A stretch of 64,000 nucleotides of DNA from DAISJI01 sp964559835 (GCA_964559835.1 CAZLJE010000007.1:95349-159348); one strand, 5' to 3'; numbered from the stretch's first letter, positions 25,046 through 34,173 are shown. Made by a program: numbers and translations. The notes: generated by a model from the sequence alone, not told the origin.

Positions 25046-25090
25046 CTACCTTGAAACTTAAAACTCAGAACTTGGAACTTGGAACTGCTT

Positions 25091-27319
25091 TTAATGCGTT
25101 TCCCCGTCCCCGGGCCGGTAGTCAGGGGTATCGGTCTTCGTGACGACCTTGGGCAGGTCGGGAGGCGGGGCGAAGTCCTCGCTGGGATGGCCCAGGATGG
25201 CGACCTTCATGAAGTCCATCCACATGGGCAGGGCGGCCATGGCGCCGCTCTCTTTTGGCCCGAGCGTCTTCTTTTCGTCGTATCCGATCCAGACGCCGCA
25301 GGTGATCGATGGCGAGAACCCGACGAACCAGGCGTCGGTGAAATCGTTGGTCGTGCCGGTCTTGCCCGCAAGCGGGTGCCTGATGGTCGCGCCCGCTTTA
25401 CCCGCAGTCCCGTGCAGCACGACCTCGCGCAGCATCAAGGTCATGATGCGCGCAGTGCGTGGCGAGATGACGTCATGCACGTCCGGATAGTCTTCCTCGA
25501 GCACGCGCCCTTCGTAATCGGTGACCTTGCGGATCATGCGCGGCGATACGCGCACGCCGTCGTTCGGGAACGTCGTGAAAGCCGACGTTTGTTCGGTCAA
25601 CGTCAGGTCTGCGGAACCGAGGGCCAGCGGCAAGACCGGAGGCAGCGCGGACGTGATGCCGAATTTCCGCGCGTAATCGATGACCGTCTGTACCGAAACG
25701 CGCTGCTCGACCTTGAGGGCCGGAATGTTGCGCGACTGCGCCAGCGCGCGCCGGTAGGTGATGTTGCCTTCGAACTTGCCGTCGTAATTGTGCGGCGAGT
25801 ACGGGCCGGAGGCGGTCTGAAAGGTCACGGGTGCGTCGAGCACGATGTCGTCGGGCGTGGCGCCATCGGAATCGACAGCAGCGGTGTACACGTACGGCTT
25901 GAACGACGATCCGACTTGCCGCTGCGCCTGCGTGGCGCGATTGAACTTCGACTCCTCGAAGTCGCGTCCGCCGACCATGGCCTTGATGTCGCCGGTGCCG
26001 TTGTCGAGCGCCAGCAGCGCGCCTTGCGCCCCGGAGTCCTGTTCCAGCGCGACCTTTGCGCTTCCATCGGGCGCCAGTGAAACGACGCGCACGTACGCCA
26101 GGTCGCCGCGCGCGAGGATCTCGTCGGGCGCCTTGTGCTGGGTCCACGCCATGTCGGCCGGAATAATCTGGGCGTGGTAACGGCCGAACTTTACGGTCGC
26201 ATACGCCTTTGTCGCGTCGAGGACGAGCGCGTGCGTGTAGCTGCCGGGTGCGAGCGGCTCGTCCCAGTCGGGATGCGCGTACTTTTCGAGGTCCACGCCT
26301 TCCGCAACCAGATTATGCAGGTGCGCCTTCCAGCCATGACGGCGCTCGTAGGCCGCCAGTCCATCCAGCACGGCTTTGTTCGCGGCTTCCTGCAATTCGC
26401 GATTCAGCGTGGTGTAGACGCGCAGCCCGCCTTCGTGGACTTCTTCACTGCCGTACTTCTTTTCGAGATATCGCCGTATCTCCTCGGCGAAGTAGGGAGC
26501 CACGAAGTTCGGGTCGCTCTGGACGTGCAGCACGATGGGCATGTTCTTGGCGCGCACGGCCTGCTCGGCGGTGACCTTGCCGTCCTCGAGCATCGAGTTG
26601 ATGACCAGGTTGCGACGGCGTAGCGCGCGCTCAGGATTGACGATGGGTGAGTACGCGTTCGGCGCCTTGGGCAATGCCGCCAGTGTGGCGGCCTCTTCCA
26701 GCGTCAAGTCCTTTGCATGTTTACTGAAGTAGTATTGCGCGCCCGCCTCGAAGCCATACGCGCCGTGGCCGAGATAGATCTGGTTGGCGTAGAGGGTGAA
26801 GATCTGCGGCTTGGTGAAGCGCCGCTCGATCTGCATCGCCAGCATGATCTCCTGCACCTTGCGATGGAAATTGCGGTCGGGATTCAGGAACAGATTGCGC
26901 GAGAGCTGCATGGTCAGCGTGGAGCCGCCCTGCGCCCGGCTGCCGCTGCTGACGTCGCGATACGCCGCCCCGAGCATGCGCCAGAAGTTAATGCCCCAGT
27001 GCTTCTCGAAATCCTTGTCTTCGATGGAGATGATGGCGTCGCGCAGGACCTTGGGAAAATCGTCGTAACCGACGATGATGCGCCGCTGCAGAGCGAACGA
27101 ACCGATGACTCGCCCCTGATCGTCATAGAGTTCGGTAATCGTGCTGGGATGGTAGCGCTGGAGGTCAGTAACTTCAGGCAGGTCGGTCGAATAAACCAGC
27201 AGCAGGCCCGCGAATGCCCCGATCAGCGCCGCCGCGACCACCAGCAACGCGTAAACCAGCCGCCCAACGAACTTGTTGCTCTTCGCCGGGACGGCACGAA
27301 GCTGGGTGGTCGTAGCCAT
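25091..27319 (-). CDS. Penicillin-binding protein 1A (transglycosylase/transpeptidase)
   Basis: 742-residue bifunctional class A PBP, polymerising and cross-linking peptidoglycan in the periplasm. Membrane anchor YALLVVAAALIGAFAGLLLV (about 21-40). GT51 transglycosylase motifs: IEDKDFEKHWGINFWRML, QGGSTLTMQLSRNLFL, RKVQEIMLAMQIERRFTK, and YANQIYLGHGAYGFEAGA. Transpeptidase motifs: SxxK in GSSFKPY, SxN in QSRNIPAL, and KTGTTNDF. All catalytic motifs are intact. Start 27319 (MATTTQL) is preferred over 27385, which adds a spurious hydrophobic leader. Confidence 0.95.
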   Translation of the reverse strand: MATTTQLRAVPAKSNKFVGRLVYALLVVAAALIGAFAGLLLVYSTDLPEVTDLQRYHPSTITELYDDQGRVIGSFALQRRIIVGYDDFPKVLRDAIISIEDKDFEKHWGINFWRMLGAAYRDVSSGSRAQGGSTLTMQLSRNLFLNPDRNFHRKVQEIMLAMQIERRFTKPQIFTLYANQIYLGHGAYGFEAGAQYYFSKHAKDLTLEEAATLAALPKAPNAYSPIVNPERALRRRNLVINSMLEDGKVTAEQAVRAKNMPIVLHVQSDPNFVAPYFAEEIRRYLEKKYGSEEVHEGGLRVYTTLNRELQEAANKAVLDGLAAYERRHGWKAHLHNLVAEGVDLEKYAHPDWDEPLAPGSYTHALVLDATKAYATVKFGRYHAQIIPADMAWTQHKAPDEILARGDLAYVRVVSLAPDGSAKVALEQDSGAQGALLALDNGTGDIKAMVGGRDFEESKFNRATQAQRQVGSSFKPYVYTAAVDSDGATPDDIVLDAPVTFQTASGPYSPHNYDGKFEGNITYRRALAQSRNIPALKVEQRVSVQTVIDYARKFGITSALPPVLPLALGSADLTLTEQTSAFTTFPNDGVRVSPRMIRKVTDYEGRVLEEDYPDVHDVISPRTARIMTLMLREVVLHGTAGKAGATIRHPLAGKTGTTNDFTDAWFVGFSPSITCGVWIGYDEKKTLGPKESGAMAALPMWMDFMKVAILGHPSEDFAPPPDLPKVVTKTDTPDYRPGDGETH

Positions 27320-27435
27320 GCGGGTGCTTGGGTTCAGGATAGCGCAAAAGAAGGCGCAAGGCGCTAGGCACAAAGGCAAAAGCAACGGCGGGAGATTTCT
27401 CTCCCGCCTTTAGCCTTATACCTCGCGCCCTGTGC

Positions 27436-28662
27436 CTACAGAGTCGCTTTTAGGTCCCTGTTCTTCAGCACTTCGATGGCGCGCTTGAGCTGCTCGTCGT
27501 TCTGCAGCGTCTTTTTTGGCTTGGTTTCCTCCGAAGGCTGCGCGTTTTCATCTTCATCCGGCAGGATGAAGTCGTCCGCGTTGTCGGCCACCAGGATGTT
27601 GGGCGTAACCGCGGTGTCCTGGATCGCCTTTCCGTTCGGGCTGTAGTATTTGGCTACGCTCAGGATGAGCGCCGAGCCGTCGGGAATGTCGATCGTCTTC
27701 TGGATCGAGCCAATGCCGAACGTCTTGTCGCCAAGCACGTCGCCGCGCGCGTTCTCCAGTATGGCTGCCGCGACGACTTCCGCCGCGCCCGCCGTGCCGC
27801 GGTTCACCAGCACGACCAGCGGCAATCCGGTGATCGCCTTGGCCGGGTCGGCGTTGAACATTTCCTTCGGATAGCGCTGTCCCTGGAGATAGGTGATGAC
27901 GCCGTGATTCAGGAACAGGTTCGCGGTGGCGATGCCTTCCTTCTCGTCGCCGGCGGAGCAGTCACGAACGTCGAGGATCAGTTTCTTGGCGCCGTGCGTC
28001 TGGAGCGCCTTGATCTTGTTCGCGATCTCCTGCGCCTTGCCCTGGTTGAACCCGTCGACCTTGATGTAGGCGATGCCGTCATCCAGCGTCTTGTCTGCGA
28101 TCGGTGGTACGGTGACGCTGTTGCGGGTGATCGTGATCTTCTGCGGCTCCGCCTTACGCGGGCGTACGACCGCCACGTTCAGGTTCGACCCGGCCTCACC
28201 GGTGGTGTAGTTCAGGATCTCGGCCAGCGACATCTCGCGCGTGGTCTTGTTGTCGATGGCTTCAATGATGTCGCCGGTCTCCAACCCTGCCTTGTCCGCC
28301 GGGCCGCCGGGAATCACCGAAACGACGGCTGCGTACCCGAAGCGCTTGGAGATAGTGGCCCCGATCTCAGCCTTGCCCCCGGCCTTGTGCGATTTGTAGG
28401 TCTTGTACTCTTCCGGCGTCAGATAGCTGGAGTTCGCGTCGAGCGATTCCAGGAGGCCGTGCAGGGCGCCGTCTGTGACCGTGGGGATGTTCGGTTCCTC
28501 GACGTACTCGCTGCGGATGCGTGACAGCACCTCGCTGTAAACGCCCAGTTGACGATATGCGCCGTCGTTCGACTCGGCGCGCACGCGCAGCCCGCCCGCG
28601 ATGGTGAACAACACAAGGGCGACGGACACGCTCAGGACTACCGCTTTTAACGCTTTGCTCAT
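27436..28662 (-). CDS. S41-family (CtpA-like) protein lacking the catalytic dyad
   Basis: 408 residues in the architecture of carboxyl-terminal processing proteases: signal anchor (VVLSVSVALVLFTIAGGL), N-terminal helical region (SRIRSEYVEEPN, GLLESLDANSSYLTPEEYKT), PDZ domain (about 95-175, YAAVVSVIPGGPADKAGLET), then the S41 core. The nucleophile motif, normally SASASE, reads TAGAAE, and the Lys of the usual FGKG is Ile in KTFGIGSIQ. Both members of the Ser/Lys dyad are therefore replaced, so this is probably a pseudoprotease with a binding or scaffold role. Otherwise complete and undisrupted. Confidence 0.88.
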   Translation of the reverse strand: MSKALKAVVLSVSVALVLFTIAGGLRVRAESNDGAYRQLGVYSEVLSRIRSEYVEEPNIPTVTDGALHGLLESLDANSSYLTPEEYKTYKSHKAGGKAEIGATISKRFGYAAVVSVIPGGPADKAGLETGDIIEAIDNKTTREMSLAEILNYTTGEAGSNLNVAVVRPRKAEPQKITITRNSVTVPPIADKTLDDGIAYIKVDGFNQGKAQEIANKIKALQTHGAKKLILDVRDCSAGDEKEGIATANLFLNHGVITYLQGQRYPKEMFNADPAKAITGLPLVVLVNRGTAGAAEVVAAAILENARGDVLGDKTFGIGSIQKTIDIPDGSALILSVAKYYSPNGKAIQDTAVTPNILVADNADDFILPDEDENAQPSEETKPKKTLQNDEQLKRAIEVLKNRDLKATL

Positions 28663-28703
28663 GGATACTCTAAATACTCGGTGAGGACACCTGAAGTGTT
28701 CTC

Positions 28704-28709
28704 ATTATA
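28704..28709 (-). promoter_or_regulatory. -10 box TATAAT upstream of the S41-like gene
   Basis: Read on the minus strand this is a perfect TATAAT, about 41 nt upstream of the S41-like ATG. The best -35 candidate, TTGGGC, is about 15 nt upstream and weak. Confidence 0.4.
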
Positions 28710-28828
28710 ACGTTGGATGCCCCAGCCCAAGGCCGGGCACTTAGAAATTAGACGCCCGAACGGCGGATTTGTCGTGTCACTTTGGCGGAACCTTCGCAAC
28801 CGACGCTGGACCGAGTGTACGTGTGGTC

Positions 28829-28872
28829 TTGATAATAGTTGCATACTTGACTAGACTAACTGGACTTAGTCC
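28829..28872 (+). promoter_or_regulatory. Promoter and candidate operator of the toxin-antitoxin pair
   Basis: -35 TTGATA (28829-28834), 17-nt spacer, -10 TAGACT (28852-28857). An imperfect dyad GACTA...TAGTC (28849-28871) covers the -10 and transcript start, the usual place for autorepression by a Phd/YefM antitoxin. The antitoxin ATG follows at 28874. Confidence 0.55.
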
Positions 28873-28873
28873 C

Positions 28874-29119
28874 ATGAAAACCGTCAACATTCACGAAGCA
28901 AAGACGCACCTTTCGAAGCTGGTCGACAAGGCTTCTAAGGGCGAGCCGTTCATCATCGCGCGCGCCGGCAAGCCGCTGGTCAAGGTGGTCCCGCTTGACG
29001 CGCCCACGGGGAAGAAGGTCCAGCGCTTCGGCTTCCTGAAAGGACAGTTTTCGATTCCAGACGACTTCGATCGCATGTGTGAAGACGAGATAGTGCGCAT
29101 GTCCGAAGGTGAGGAATGA
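28874..29119 (+). CDS. Type II antitoxin, Phd/YefM family
   Basis: 81-residue antitoxin. The N-terminal Phd/YefM DNA-binding fold is MKTVNIHEAKTHLSKLVDKA, followed by GEPFIIARAGKPLVKVVPL, the standard signature. The C-terminal tail (FSIPDDFDRMCEDEIVRMSE) is the toxin-neutralising segment. The stop overlaps the toxin start by 4 nt (ATGA), giving translational coupling. Expected to bind the dyad at its promoter and repress the operon. Start 28874 is chosen because the longer frame has no antitoxin-like residues. Confidence 0.95.
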   Translation: MKTVNIHEAKTHLSKLVDKASKGEPFIIARAGKPLVKVVPLDAPTGKKVQRFGFLKGQFSIPDDFDRMCEDEIVRMSEGEE

Positions 29120-29514
29120 AGCTGCTCCTGGATACGCACCTTCTCCTCTGGGCCGCCAACGAACCCGAACGCCTGCCTAAGCCAGCTCGTGAGGAAATGG
29201 CCGATCCGGAAAACGAGCTGGTTTTTAGCGTGGCAAGCTTGTGGGAAATAGCGATCAAGACACGGGCGCGGCGTCATGACGTCCAAGCGGACGCCCGAGT
29301 GCTGCGTCGCGCGTTGTTGGACAACGGGTACACTGAGTTAGCGGTTACGGGCGAGCATGCGCTTGCGGTCGGCACTTTGCCCCTTGTCCACAAGGATCTC
29401 TTCGACCGCATCCTCATCGCCCAGGCCACGGTGGAGGGTATAACGCTGTTAACAACCGATGTGCTGCTGTCGCAGTACCCAGGGCCGATACGATTTACCA
29501 AAGCGCGCGGATGA
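29116..29514 (+). CDS. vapC: VapC-type PIN-domain toxin ribonuclease
   Basis: 132-residue PIN-domain protein, an Mg2+-dependent RNase that usually cleaves tRNA or rRNA when freed from its antitoxin. Acidic active-site residues are visible: Asp6 (LLLDTHLLLWA), Glu in VASLWEIAIK (about residue 43), Asp in KDLFDRILIAQA (about 97), and the last strand TLLTTDVLLSQYP. Intact and of typical length. Partner of the upstream Phd/YefM antitoxin. The amidohydrolase gene begins 18 nt later and may be partly co-transcribed, though functionally unrelated. Confidence 0.95.
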   Translation: MKLLLDTHLLLWAANEPERLPKPAREEMADPENELVFSVASLWEIAIKTRARRHDVQADARVLRRALLDNGYTELAVTGEHALAVGTLPLVHKDLFDRILIAQATVEGITLLTTDVLLSQYPGPIRFTKARG

Positions 29515-29531
29515 TAAACTTCCGCCCCGCT

Positions 29532-30983
29532 ATGAAACGCGTTTTCTCTTTGCTGCTTGTCGTCACCACCGCCTTCGCCCAAGCTCCCCGGCTCTCGCCC
29601 GCCGTTCGCGCTTTCGTCAAATACGATCAGCCGACGATCGCCCTGACCCATGTCCGCGTCATCGACGGCACCGGTGCAGCACCCAAAGAGAACCAGACGG
29701 TTGTGCTCTCCGGCGGCAAAATCCAGAGCGTCGGCGACGGCGCTGCTCCCGGCGGCGCGCAGGTCATCGATCTCACCGGCTACTCGGTCATTCCCGGCCT
29801 GGTCGGCATGCACGACCACATCTTCTACCCGACCGGCGGCGGAGCGGTATACGCCGAACTGGCTTTCAGCGCGCCCAAGCTCTACCTCGGCGCGGGCGTC
29901 ACGACCATCCGCACCACCGGCAGCCTCGAGCCCTACGCCGATCTTCAACTTAAGAAGTGGATTGACACCGGCCGTACGCCGGGCCCGAAGATGTTAGTCA
30001 CCGGACCGTACCTCGAGGGCACCGGCGCCTACACCGTGCAGATGCACGAGCTCAAGGACGCAGACGACTCCCGACGCACGGTCGCGTACTGGGCGGACGA
30101 GGGCGCTAACAACTTTAAGGCGTACATGAACATCAGTCGCGCCGAGCTGACCGCTGCCATCGAAGAAGCTCACAAGCGTGGATTGAAACTCACTGGCCAT
30201 CTGTGCTCGATCGGGTTCCGTGAGGCCGCGGCGCTGGGCATCGACGATCTCGAGCACGGGCTCGTCGTCGATACGGAATTCACGCCCAACAAGCAGCCCG
30301 ACGTGTGTCCGCCGACGGCGCCCGCGCGCGATGCGTTGCTGAAGCTCGATATGAACGGTCCCGAACTCCAGCAGACCATCAAGGAATTGGTCGCGCATCA
30401 CGTGGCGCTGACTTCGACGCTGCCGGTGTTCGAGATCTCGGTGCCCGGCCGTCCGCCGTTCGACACCACCGGAGCGCCTCCGGCACCTGGCCGCGGGCCG
30501 ACCTACATGAGCCGCGTGCTCGACTCGATGGCCGAGGAGCCGCGCCGCGCCTATCTCACCACGCGTGCGCAGGTGGGTGCGGCGAAAACCTCGCCCTGGC
30601 CGGAGTTGTTCAAGCGCGAGATGCAGTTCGAATACGCTTTCGCCAAGGCGGGCGGCCTGCTGCTTGCGGGACTCGATCCCACTGGTTATGGCGGCGTCGT
30701 CGCGGGGTACGGCGATTGGCGCGAAGTCGAGCTGCTGGTCGAGGCCGGGTTCACGCCCCTGGAGGCGATCAAGATCCAGACGTTCAATGGCGCGCAATAT
30801 CTCGGCGACAACTCAATAGGCTCCATTGCGCCCGGGAAAGCAGCCGACCTGGTCGTGATCAAGGGCGATCCGTCAAAGAACATCACCGACATCGAGAAGA
30901 CAGAGCTGGTCTTCAAAGATGGCGTCGGGTACGACTCACAGAAGCTCTTCGATGCCGCGAAAGGTCACGTGGGATTGAACTAG
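29532..30983 (+). CDS. Exported amidohydrolase-family protein
   Basis: 483 residues: signal peptide (MKRVFSLLLVVTTAFAQAPR), then a metal-dependent amidohydrolase (TIM barrel) with a composite beta domain. VRVIDGTGAAPKENQTVVLS opens the fold. The metal motif is GMHDHIFYP in place of the usual HxH. Later residues are FKAYMNIS (possible bridging Lys), LTGHLCSIGFREAAALGIDD, LEHGLVVDTE, and the end strand GSIAPGKAADLVVIKGDPSK. Related to imidazolonepropionase-like periplasmic hydrolases; substrate unknown. Start 29532 fits the signal peptide. Confidence 0.9.
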   Translation: MKRVFSLLLVVTTAFAQAPRLSPAVRAFVKYDQPTIALTHVRVIDGTGAAPKENQTVVLSGGKIQSVGDGAAPGGAQVIDLTGYSVIPGLVGMHDHIFYPTGGGAVYAELAFSAPKLYLGAGVTTIRTTGSLEPYADLQLKKWIDTGRTPGPKMLVTGPYLEGTGAYTVQMHELKDADDSRRTVAYWADEGANNFKAYMNISRAELTAAIEEAHKRGLKLTGHLCSIGFREAAALGIDDLEHGLVVDTEFTPNKQPDVCPPTAPARDALLKLDMNGPELQQTIKELVAHHVALTSTLPVFEISVPGRPPFDTTGAPPAPGRGPTYMSRVLDSMAEEPRRAYLTTRAQVGAAKTSPWPELFKREMQFEYAFAKAGGLLLAGLDPTGYGGVVAGYGDWREVELLVEAGFTPLEAIKIQTFNGAQYLGDNSIGSIAPGKAADLVVIKGDPSKNITDIEKTELVFKDGVGYDSQKLFDAAKGHVGLN

Positions 30984-30991
30984 GACGCGTT

Positions 30992-31357
30992 ATGTCGAAA
31001 CGGATCGCGATTGCCACCATTGTGATTGCCACAATTACCGTGGTCGTTCTCGCTGCACTCATGTACTGGCGGCAGCAGGAAGGGGATACTCCACAAAAGG
31101 CCAGTGAGGCGGTTCTTAGGCAGGACCTATTCGCGCTTCGTGACGTTATCGACCAGTACACTGCGGATAAGACGCGCCCTCCGCGCACGCTTCAAGACCT
31201 TGTGACAGCGGGATATCTAAAAGAAATTCCGGTTGACCCCTTCACCGAACGTCGGGACACTTGGGTTGTGGTCAAGTCCACCGATGAGGGTATTGAAGAC
31301 GTTCATAGCGGCTCTTCGAAAAAAGCACGCGATGGCACAAAATATTCTGACTGGTAA
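30992..31357 (+). CDS. GspG-like membrane-anchored protein
   Basis: 121 residues. A single N-terminal membrane helix (ATIVIATITVVVLAALMYW) is followed by VLRQDLFALRDVIDQYTADK, RPPRTLQDLVTAGYLKEIPV and DPFTERRDTW, the core of type II secretion major-pseudopilin (GspG) domains. The prepilin-peptidase site (GFTLxE) is missing, so it is probably a membrane-tethered relative rather than a processed pseudopilin. It starts 8 nt after the amidohydrolase stop (likely same transcript) and abuts the convergent maf gene. Confidence 0.8.
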   Translation: MSKRIAIATIVIATITVVVLAALMYWRQQEGDTPQKASEAVLRQDLFALRDVIDQYTADKTRPPRTLQDLVTAGYLKEIPVDPFTERRDTWVVVKSTDEGIEDVHSGSSKKARDGTKYSDW

Positions 31358-31359
31358 GT

Positions 31360-31950
31360 TTAGACGCCCACATCTCTCAGCCCATGCTTTTTGACCATCC
31401 TGCACACCAGCGGCACCGGCAATCCCACCACATTGAAGTAGCAGCCCTCGATGCGCGAGATCCATCGCGACGCGATTCCCTGGATGGCGTAGGCCCCGGC
31501 CTTGTCCATCGGCTCGCCGTGCGCGACGTACATCTGGATGTCCTCTTCGCTGAGCGGATCGAAGGTCACACGCGTGGTTTCGCAGCGAACGTCCTCGACC
31601 CCTTCGCCAATCAGGCAAACTCCGGTTGAAACCATATGTGTCCGACCGGAGAGCAGGCGCAACATTCGCGCGGCGTCAGCGGCATCCACCGGTTTGGCCA
31701 GGATATGGTGATCGACGATGACCGTCGTATCCGCGCCGAGGACCCAATCCCCACTCGCCAGTCGCCGGTCGCCGGTGAGTTGGTCCCACACCGCCTGCGC
31801 TTTTGCCAGCGCCAGCCGCTTCACGTAGGACTCGGGTTCTTCGTTCGGCAGCAGGTCCTCATTCACATCGGCTGGTTGGACGATGAATTCGATTTCTGCA
31901 TTGCGCAGCAACTCCTGCCGGCGCGGTGAGGCCGAGGCGAGAACGAGCAT
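31360..31950 (-). CDS. maf: Maf-family nucleotide pyrophosphatase
   Basis: 196-residue Maf protein, a house-cleaning nucleoside triphosphate pyrophosphatase. LVLASASPRRQELLRNA is the signature N-terminus. VLGADTTVIVDHHILAKPVD carries the conserved acidic and Lys residues, and RMLRLLSGRTHMVSTGVCL and DKAGAYAIQGIASRWISRIE complete the fold. The TxR-type pattern (TRVTF) suggests the dTTP/UTP-specific (YhdE-like) subfamily. Convergent with the GspG-like gene, 2 nt apart. Confidence 0.95.
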   Translation of the reverse strand: MLVLASASPRRQELLRNAEIEFIVQPADVNEDLLPNEEPESYVKRLALAKAQAVWDQLTGDRRLASGDWVLGADTTVIVDHHILAKPVDAADAARMLRLLSGRTHMVSTGVCLIGEGVEDVRCETTRVTFDPLSEEDIQMYVAHGEPMDKAGAYAIQGIASRWISRIEGCYFNVVGLPVPLVCRMVKKHGLRDVGV

Positions 31951-32096
31951 CTCGCATTTGTAATTTACTGATTTGTGATTTGCAAAGTAGTTCCGAGTTC
32001 CGAGTTAAACCGGGCGAATTCGACTCGGAACCGGGAGCTTCGAACCCGGAACTTTTATGCAACCGAACCGCTCCTCCCCACGTCTGACTCCCGGTG

Positions 32097-33830
32097 ATGC
32101 AAGCAACCAAAGCTCCTGCCCGGACGCTGGTACTCGGCGCCAACGTTGAAGGCGAGCGCGCTCACTTCCGCGTCTGGGCGCCCAAAGCGAAGTCCGTCGC
32201 ACTTCGGGTCCACGGCCGCGGGGACTTCCCGCTCCAGCGCGATGAGCACGGCATGTTCTCTGCCACGCTGAGCGCCCGTGCCGGCGACCGCTACTTCTAT
32301 GTGCTCGACGGCGGCCGTCCGCTGCCGGATCCCGTGTCGCGGCTGCTGCCCGAAGGCGTGCACGGCCCGACCGAGATCGTCGATCCCTCCACCTTCGCCT
32401 GGACGGACCACACGTGGCGCGGCCTCGACATCCGCGACTACATCATTTACGAGCTGCACGTCGGCACATTCACGCCCCGAGGCAATTTCGACGGAGTCAT
32501 CGAAAAGCTTGCGTACCTGCAGTCGGCCGGGATAACTGCCATCGAACTCATGCCGGTCGCTGCGTTTCCCGGCACACGGAACTGGGGCTACGATGGCGTT
32601 TCGCCTTACGCGGTCCAGGCAAGCTACGGCGGGCCCGAAGGTCTGCGGCGCCTCGTCGATGCTGCGCACCGCGTGGGGCTCGCGGTCATCCTCGACGTGG
32701 TCTACAACCACTTCGGTCCGGAAGGGAATTACCTGGCGCAGTTCGGTCCGTACTTCACCGACCATCACCACACGCCGTGGGGGCAGGGGATCAACTACGA
32801 CCAGCCCGGATGCGAGCAGGTGCGGCGCTTCGTCCGCGAGAACGCGCTCTACTGGATCCGCGAGTATCACATCGACGGCTTGCGGCTCGATGCTATCCAG
32901 AACATCAAGGACGACTCGCCGCTCGACATCGTCACCGAGATCGGCGTTGCGGTTCATAACCTGCAGGCCGAGCTGGGGCGCAGCATCGTCGTCATCGGCG
33001 AGACCGACGAGAACGACGCGCGCGACCTGCGCGGCCGCGCCGAAGGTGGACGCGAGCTCGACGCCATCTGGAGCGACGACGCCCATCACGTCCTGCACAC
33101 GCTTTTCACCGGCGAGAAACAGGGCTACTACCAGGATTTTGCCGGACGTCCGGAGATGCTGGAGCGCGTGCTGAACGAGGGCTTCGCTTACCAGGGCGAG
33201 CCCTTCGCGTTCTGGAGCGGACGACGTCGCGGCACCGCGCCCACCGGCATTCCCTTATATCGTCACGTCATCTGCACGCAAAACCACGACCAGGTCGGGA
33301 ACCGTGCTCTGGGCGAGCGTCTGACCGCGCTCGCTCCGCGTGGCGCGCGCAAACTCGCGGCGGCGATCCTGTTGCTCGCGCCGCATACGCCGCTGCTGTT
33401 CATGGGACAGGAATACGACGAGCCGCAGCCATTCCAGTTCTTCACCGACTTCGGCGAGCCCGCGCTGCAGAAGGCCGTCAGCGAAGGACGCCGCCACGAG
33501 TTCAAGGACTTCGATTGGACCGAAGTGCCCGACCCGCAGGACCCGGCGACGTTCGAGCGCTCGCGCCTGTCGTGGAAGCAGGATGCCGACATGCTGGAGT
33601 GGTATCGCACGCTGCTGGAATTGCGCCGCCGTTACGTCCTGCCCGGCAACCGGACTTGCAAGGCCGAGTGGCGCGATGGCGTGCTCACGATGCAGGTCCC
33701 GGCCGACGAACCGAAGCTGATGACCGTTGCGGGTTTTAAGAGTCCGTCGTTGCCTCTGCCCTCCGACGGTTGGGAACCCGTGCTCCAGTCCGATGAAGAT
33801 GGATACACCGTTTTCGTGTTGCGCCGTTGA
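32097..33830 (+). CDS. treZ: Malto-oligosyltrehalose trehalohydrolase TreZ
   Basis: 577-residue GH13 enzyme that releases trehalose from maltooligosyl-trehalose in the TreY/TreZ pathway. N-terminal CBM48/E-set domain (about 15-100, VEGERAHFRVWAPKAKSVAL), then the barrel: YELHVGTFTPRGNFDGVIEK, GTRNWGYDGVSPYAVQASYG, VILDVVYNHFGPEGNYL, nucleophile Asp in GLRLDAIQN, acid Glu in VVIGETDEND, and ICTQNHDQVGNR. Catalytic residues are present. TreY is not in this window. A GTG at 32094 immediately before the ATG is an equally possible start. Confidence 0.95.
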   Translation: MQATKAPARTLVLGANVEGERAHFRVWAPKAKSVALRVHGRGDFPLQRDEHGMFSATLSARAGDRYFYVLDGGRPLPDPVSRLLPEGVHGPTEIVDPSTFAWTDHTWRGLDIRDYIIYELHVGTFTPRGNFDGVIEKLAYLQSAGITAIELMPVAAFPGTRNWGYDGVSPYAVQASYGGPEGLRRLVDAAHRVGLAVILDVVYNHFGPEGNYLAQFGPYFTDHHHTPWGQGINYDQPGCEQVRRFVRENALYWIREYHIDGLRLDAIQNIKDDSPLDIVTEIGVAVHNLQAELGRSIVVIGETDENDARDLRGRAEGGRELDAIWSDDAHHVLHTLFTGEKQGYYQDFAGRPEMLERVLNEGFAYQGEPFAFWSGRRRGTAPTGIPLYRHVICTQNHDQVGNRALGERLTALAPRGARKLAAAILLLAPHTPLLFMGQEYDEPQPFQFFTDFGEPALQKAVSEGRRHEFKDFDWTEVPDPQDPATFERSRLSWKQDADMLEWYRTLLELRRRYVLPGNRTCKAEWRDGVLTMQVPADEPKLMTVAGFKSPSLPLPSDGWEPVLQSDEDGYTVFVLRR

Positions 33831-33886
33831 CGGGTCCGGTCGTCGTGCTTCTTGGCCCTACGCGCTACGCCCCAAGCCCTACGCCC

Positions 33887-33921
33887 AAATAAAAGACCGC
33901 GCAGCTTTCGCCGCGCGGCCG
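33887..33921 (-). terminator. Intrinsic terminator of tatA
   Basis: On the minus strand: GGCCGCGCGG-CGAAAG-CTGCGCGGTC followed by TTTTATTT. A 9-10-bp GC-rich stem with one mismatch and a U-rich tail, placed just after tatA and convergent with treZ. Confidence 0.75.
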
Positions 33922-33938
33922 GAATTCCAGAGCGCCAG

Positions 33939-34103
33939 TTATTTTTTCTCGGCGGGCGCTTCGGGATCTTTCATCGAACTCTTGAAATTGCGGATGCCTT
34001 CGCCCAGGCCCTTGCCGAGTTCCGAGAGCCGTCCGGGGCCGAAGATGAGCAGCGCGATTGCTGCGATGACCAGGATTTCCGGTAATCCGAGCTTGCCGAG
34101 CAT
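33939..34103 (-). CDS. tatA: Sec-independent translocase protein TatA/TatE
   Basis: 54-residue component of the twin-arginine translocase. The single N-terminal membrane helix is LPEILVIAAIALLIFGPGRL, with the conserved FGP hinge, followed by the amphipathic helix SELGKGLGEGIRNFKSSM and a charged tail ending in EKK. It forms the protein-conducting pore for folded substrates. ATG at 34103 has a GGGAGGT ribosome-binding site. No tatB/C neighbours, which is common in Acidobacteria-like genomes. Confidence 0.95.
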   Translation of the reverse strand: MLGKLGLPEILVIAAIALLIFGPGRLSELGKGLGEGIRNFKSSMKDPEAPAEKK

Positions 34104-34151
34104 ATGACCTCCCGCCCAGGCGTCCTGCCCGGAAGGAACATTCCTTGAATT

Positions 34152-34173
34152 GCTGCCTAGATTCTAGGGCAGC
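34152..34173. other. Small dyad upstream of tatA
   Basis: GCTGCC-TAGATTCTA-GGGCAGC can form a hairpin of 6-9 bp about 50 nt upstream of the tatA start. It could be a terminator-like spacer or part of the tatA leader. No T-run follows on either strand. Confidence 0.35.
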
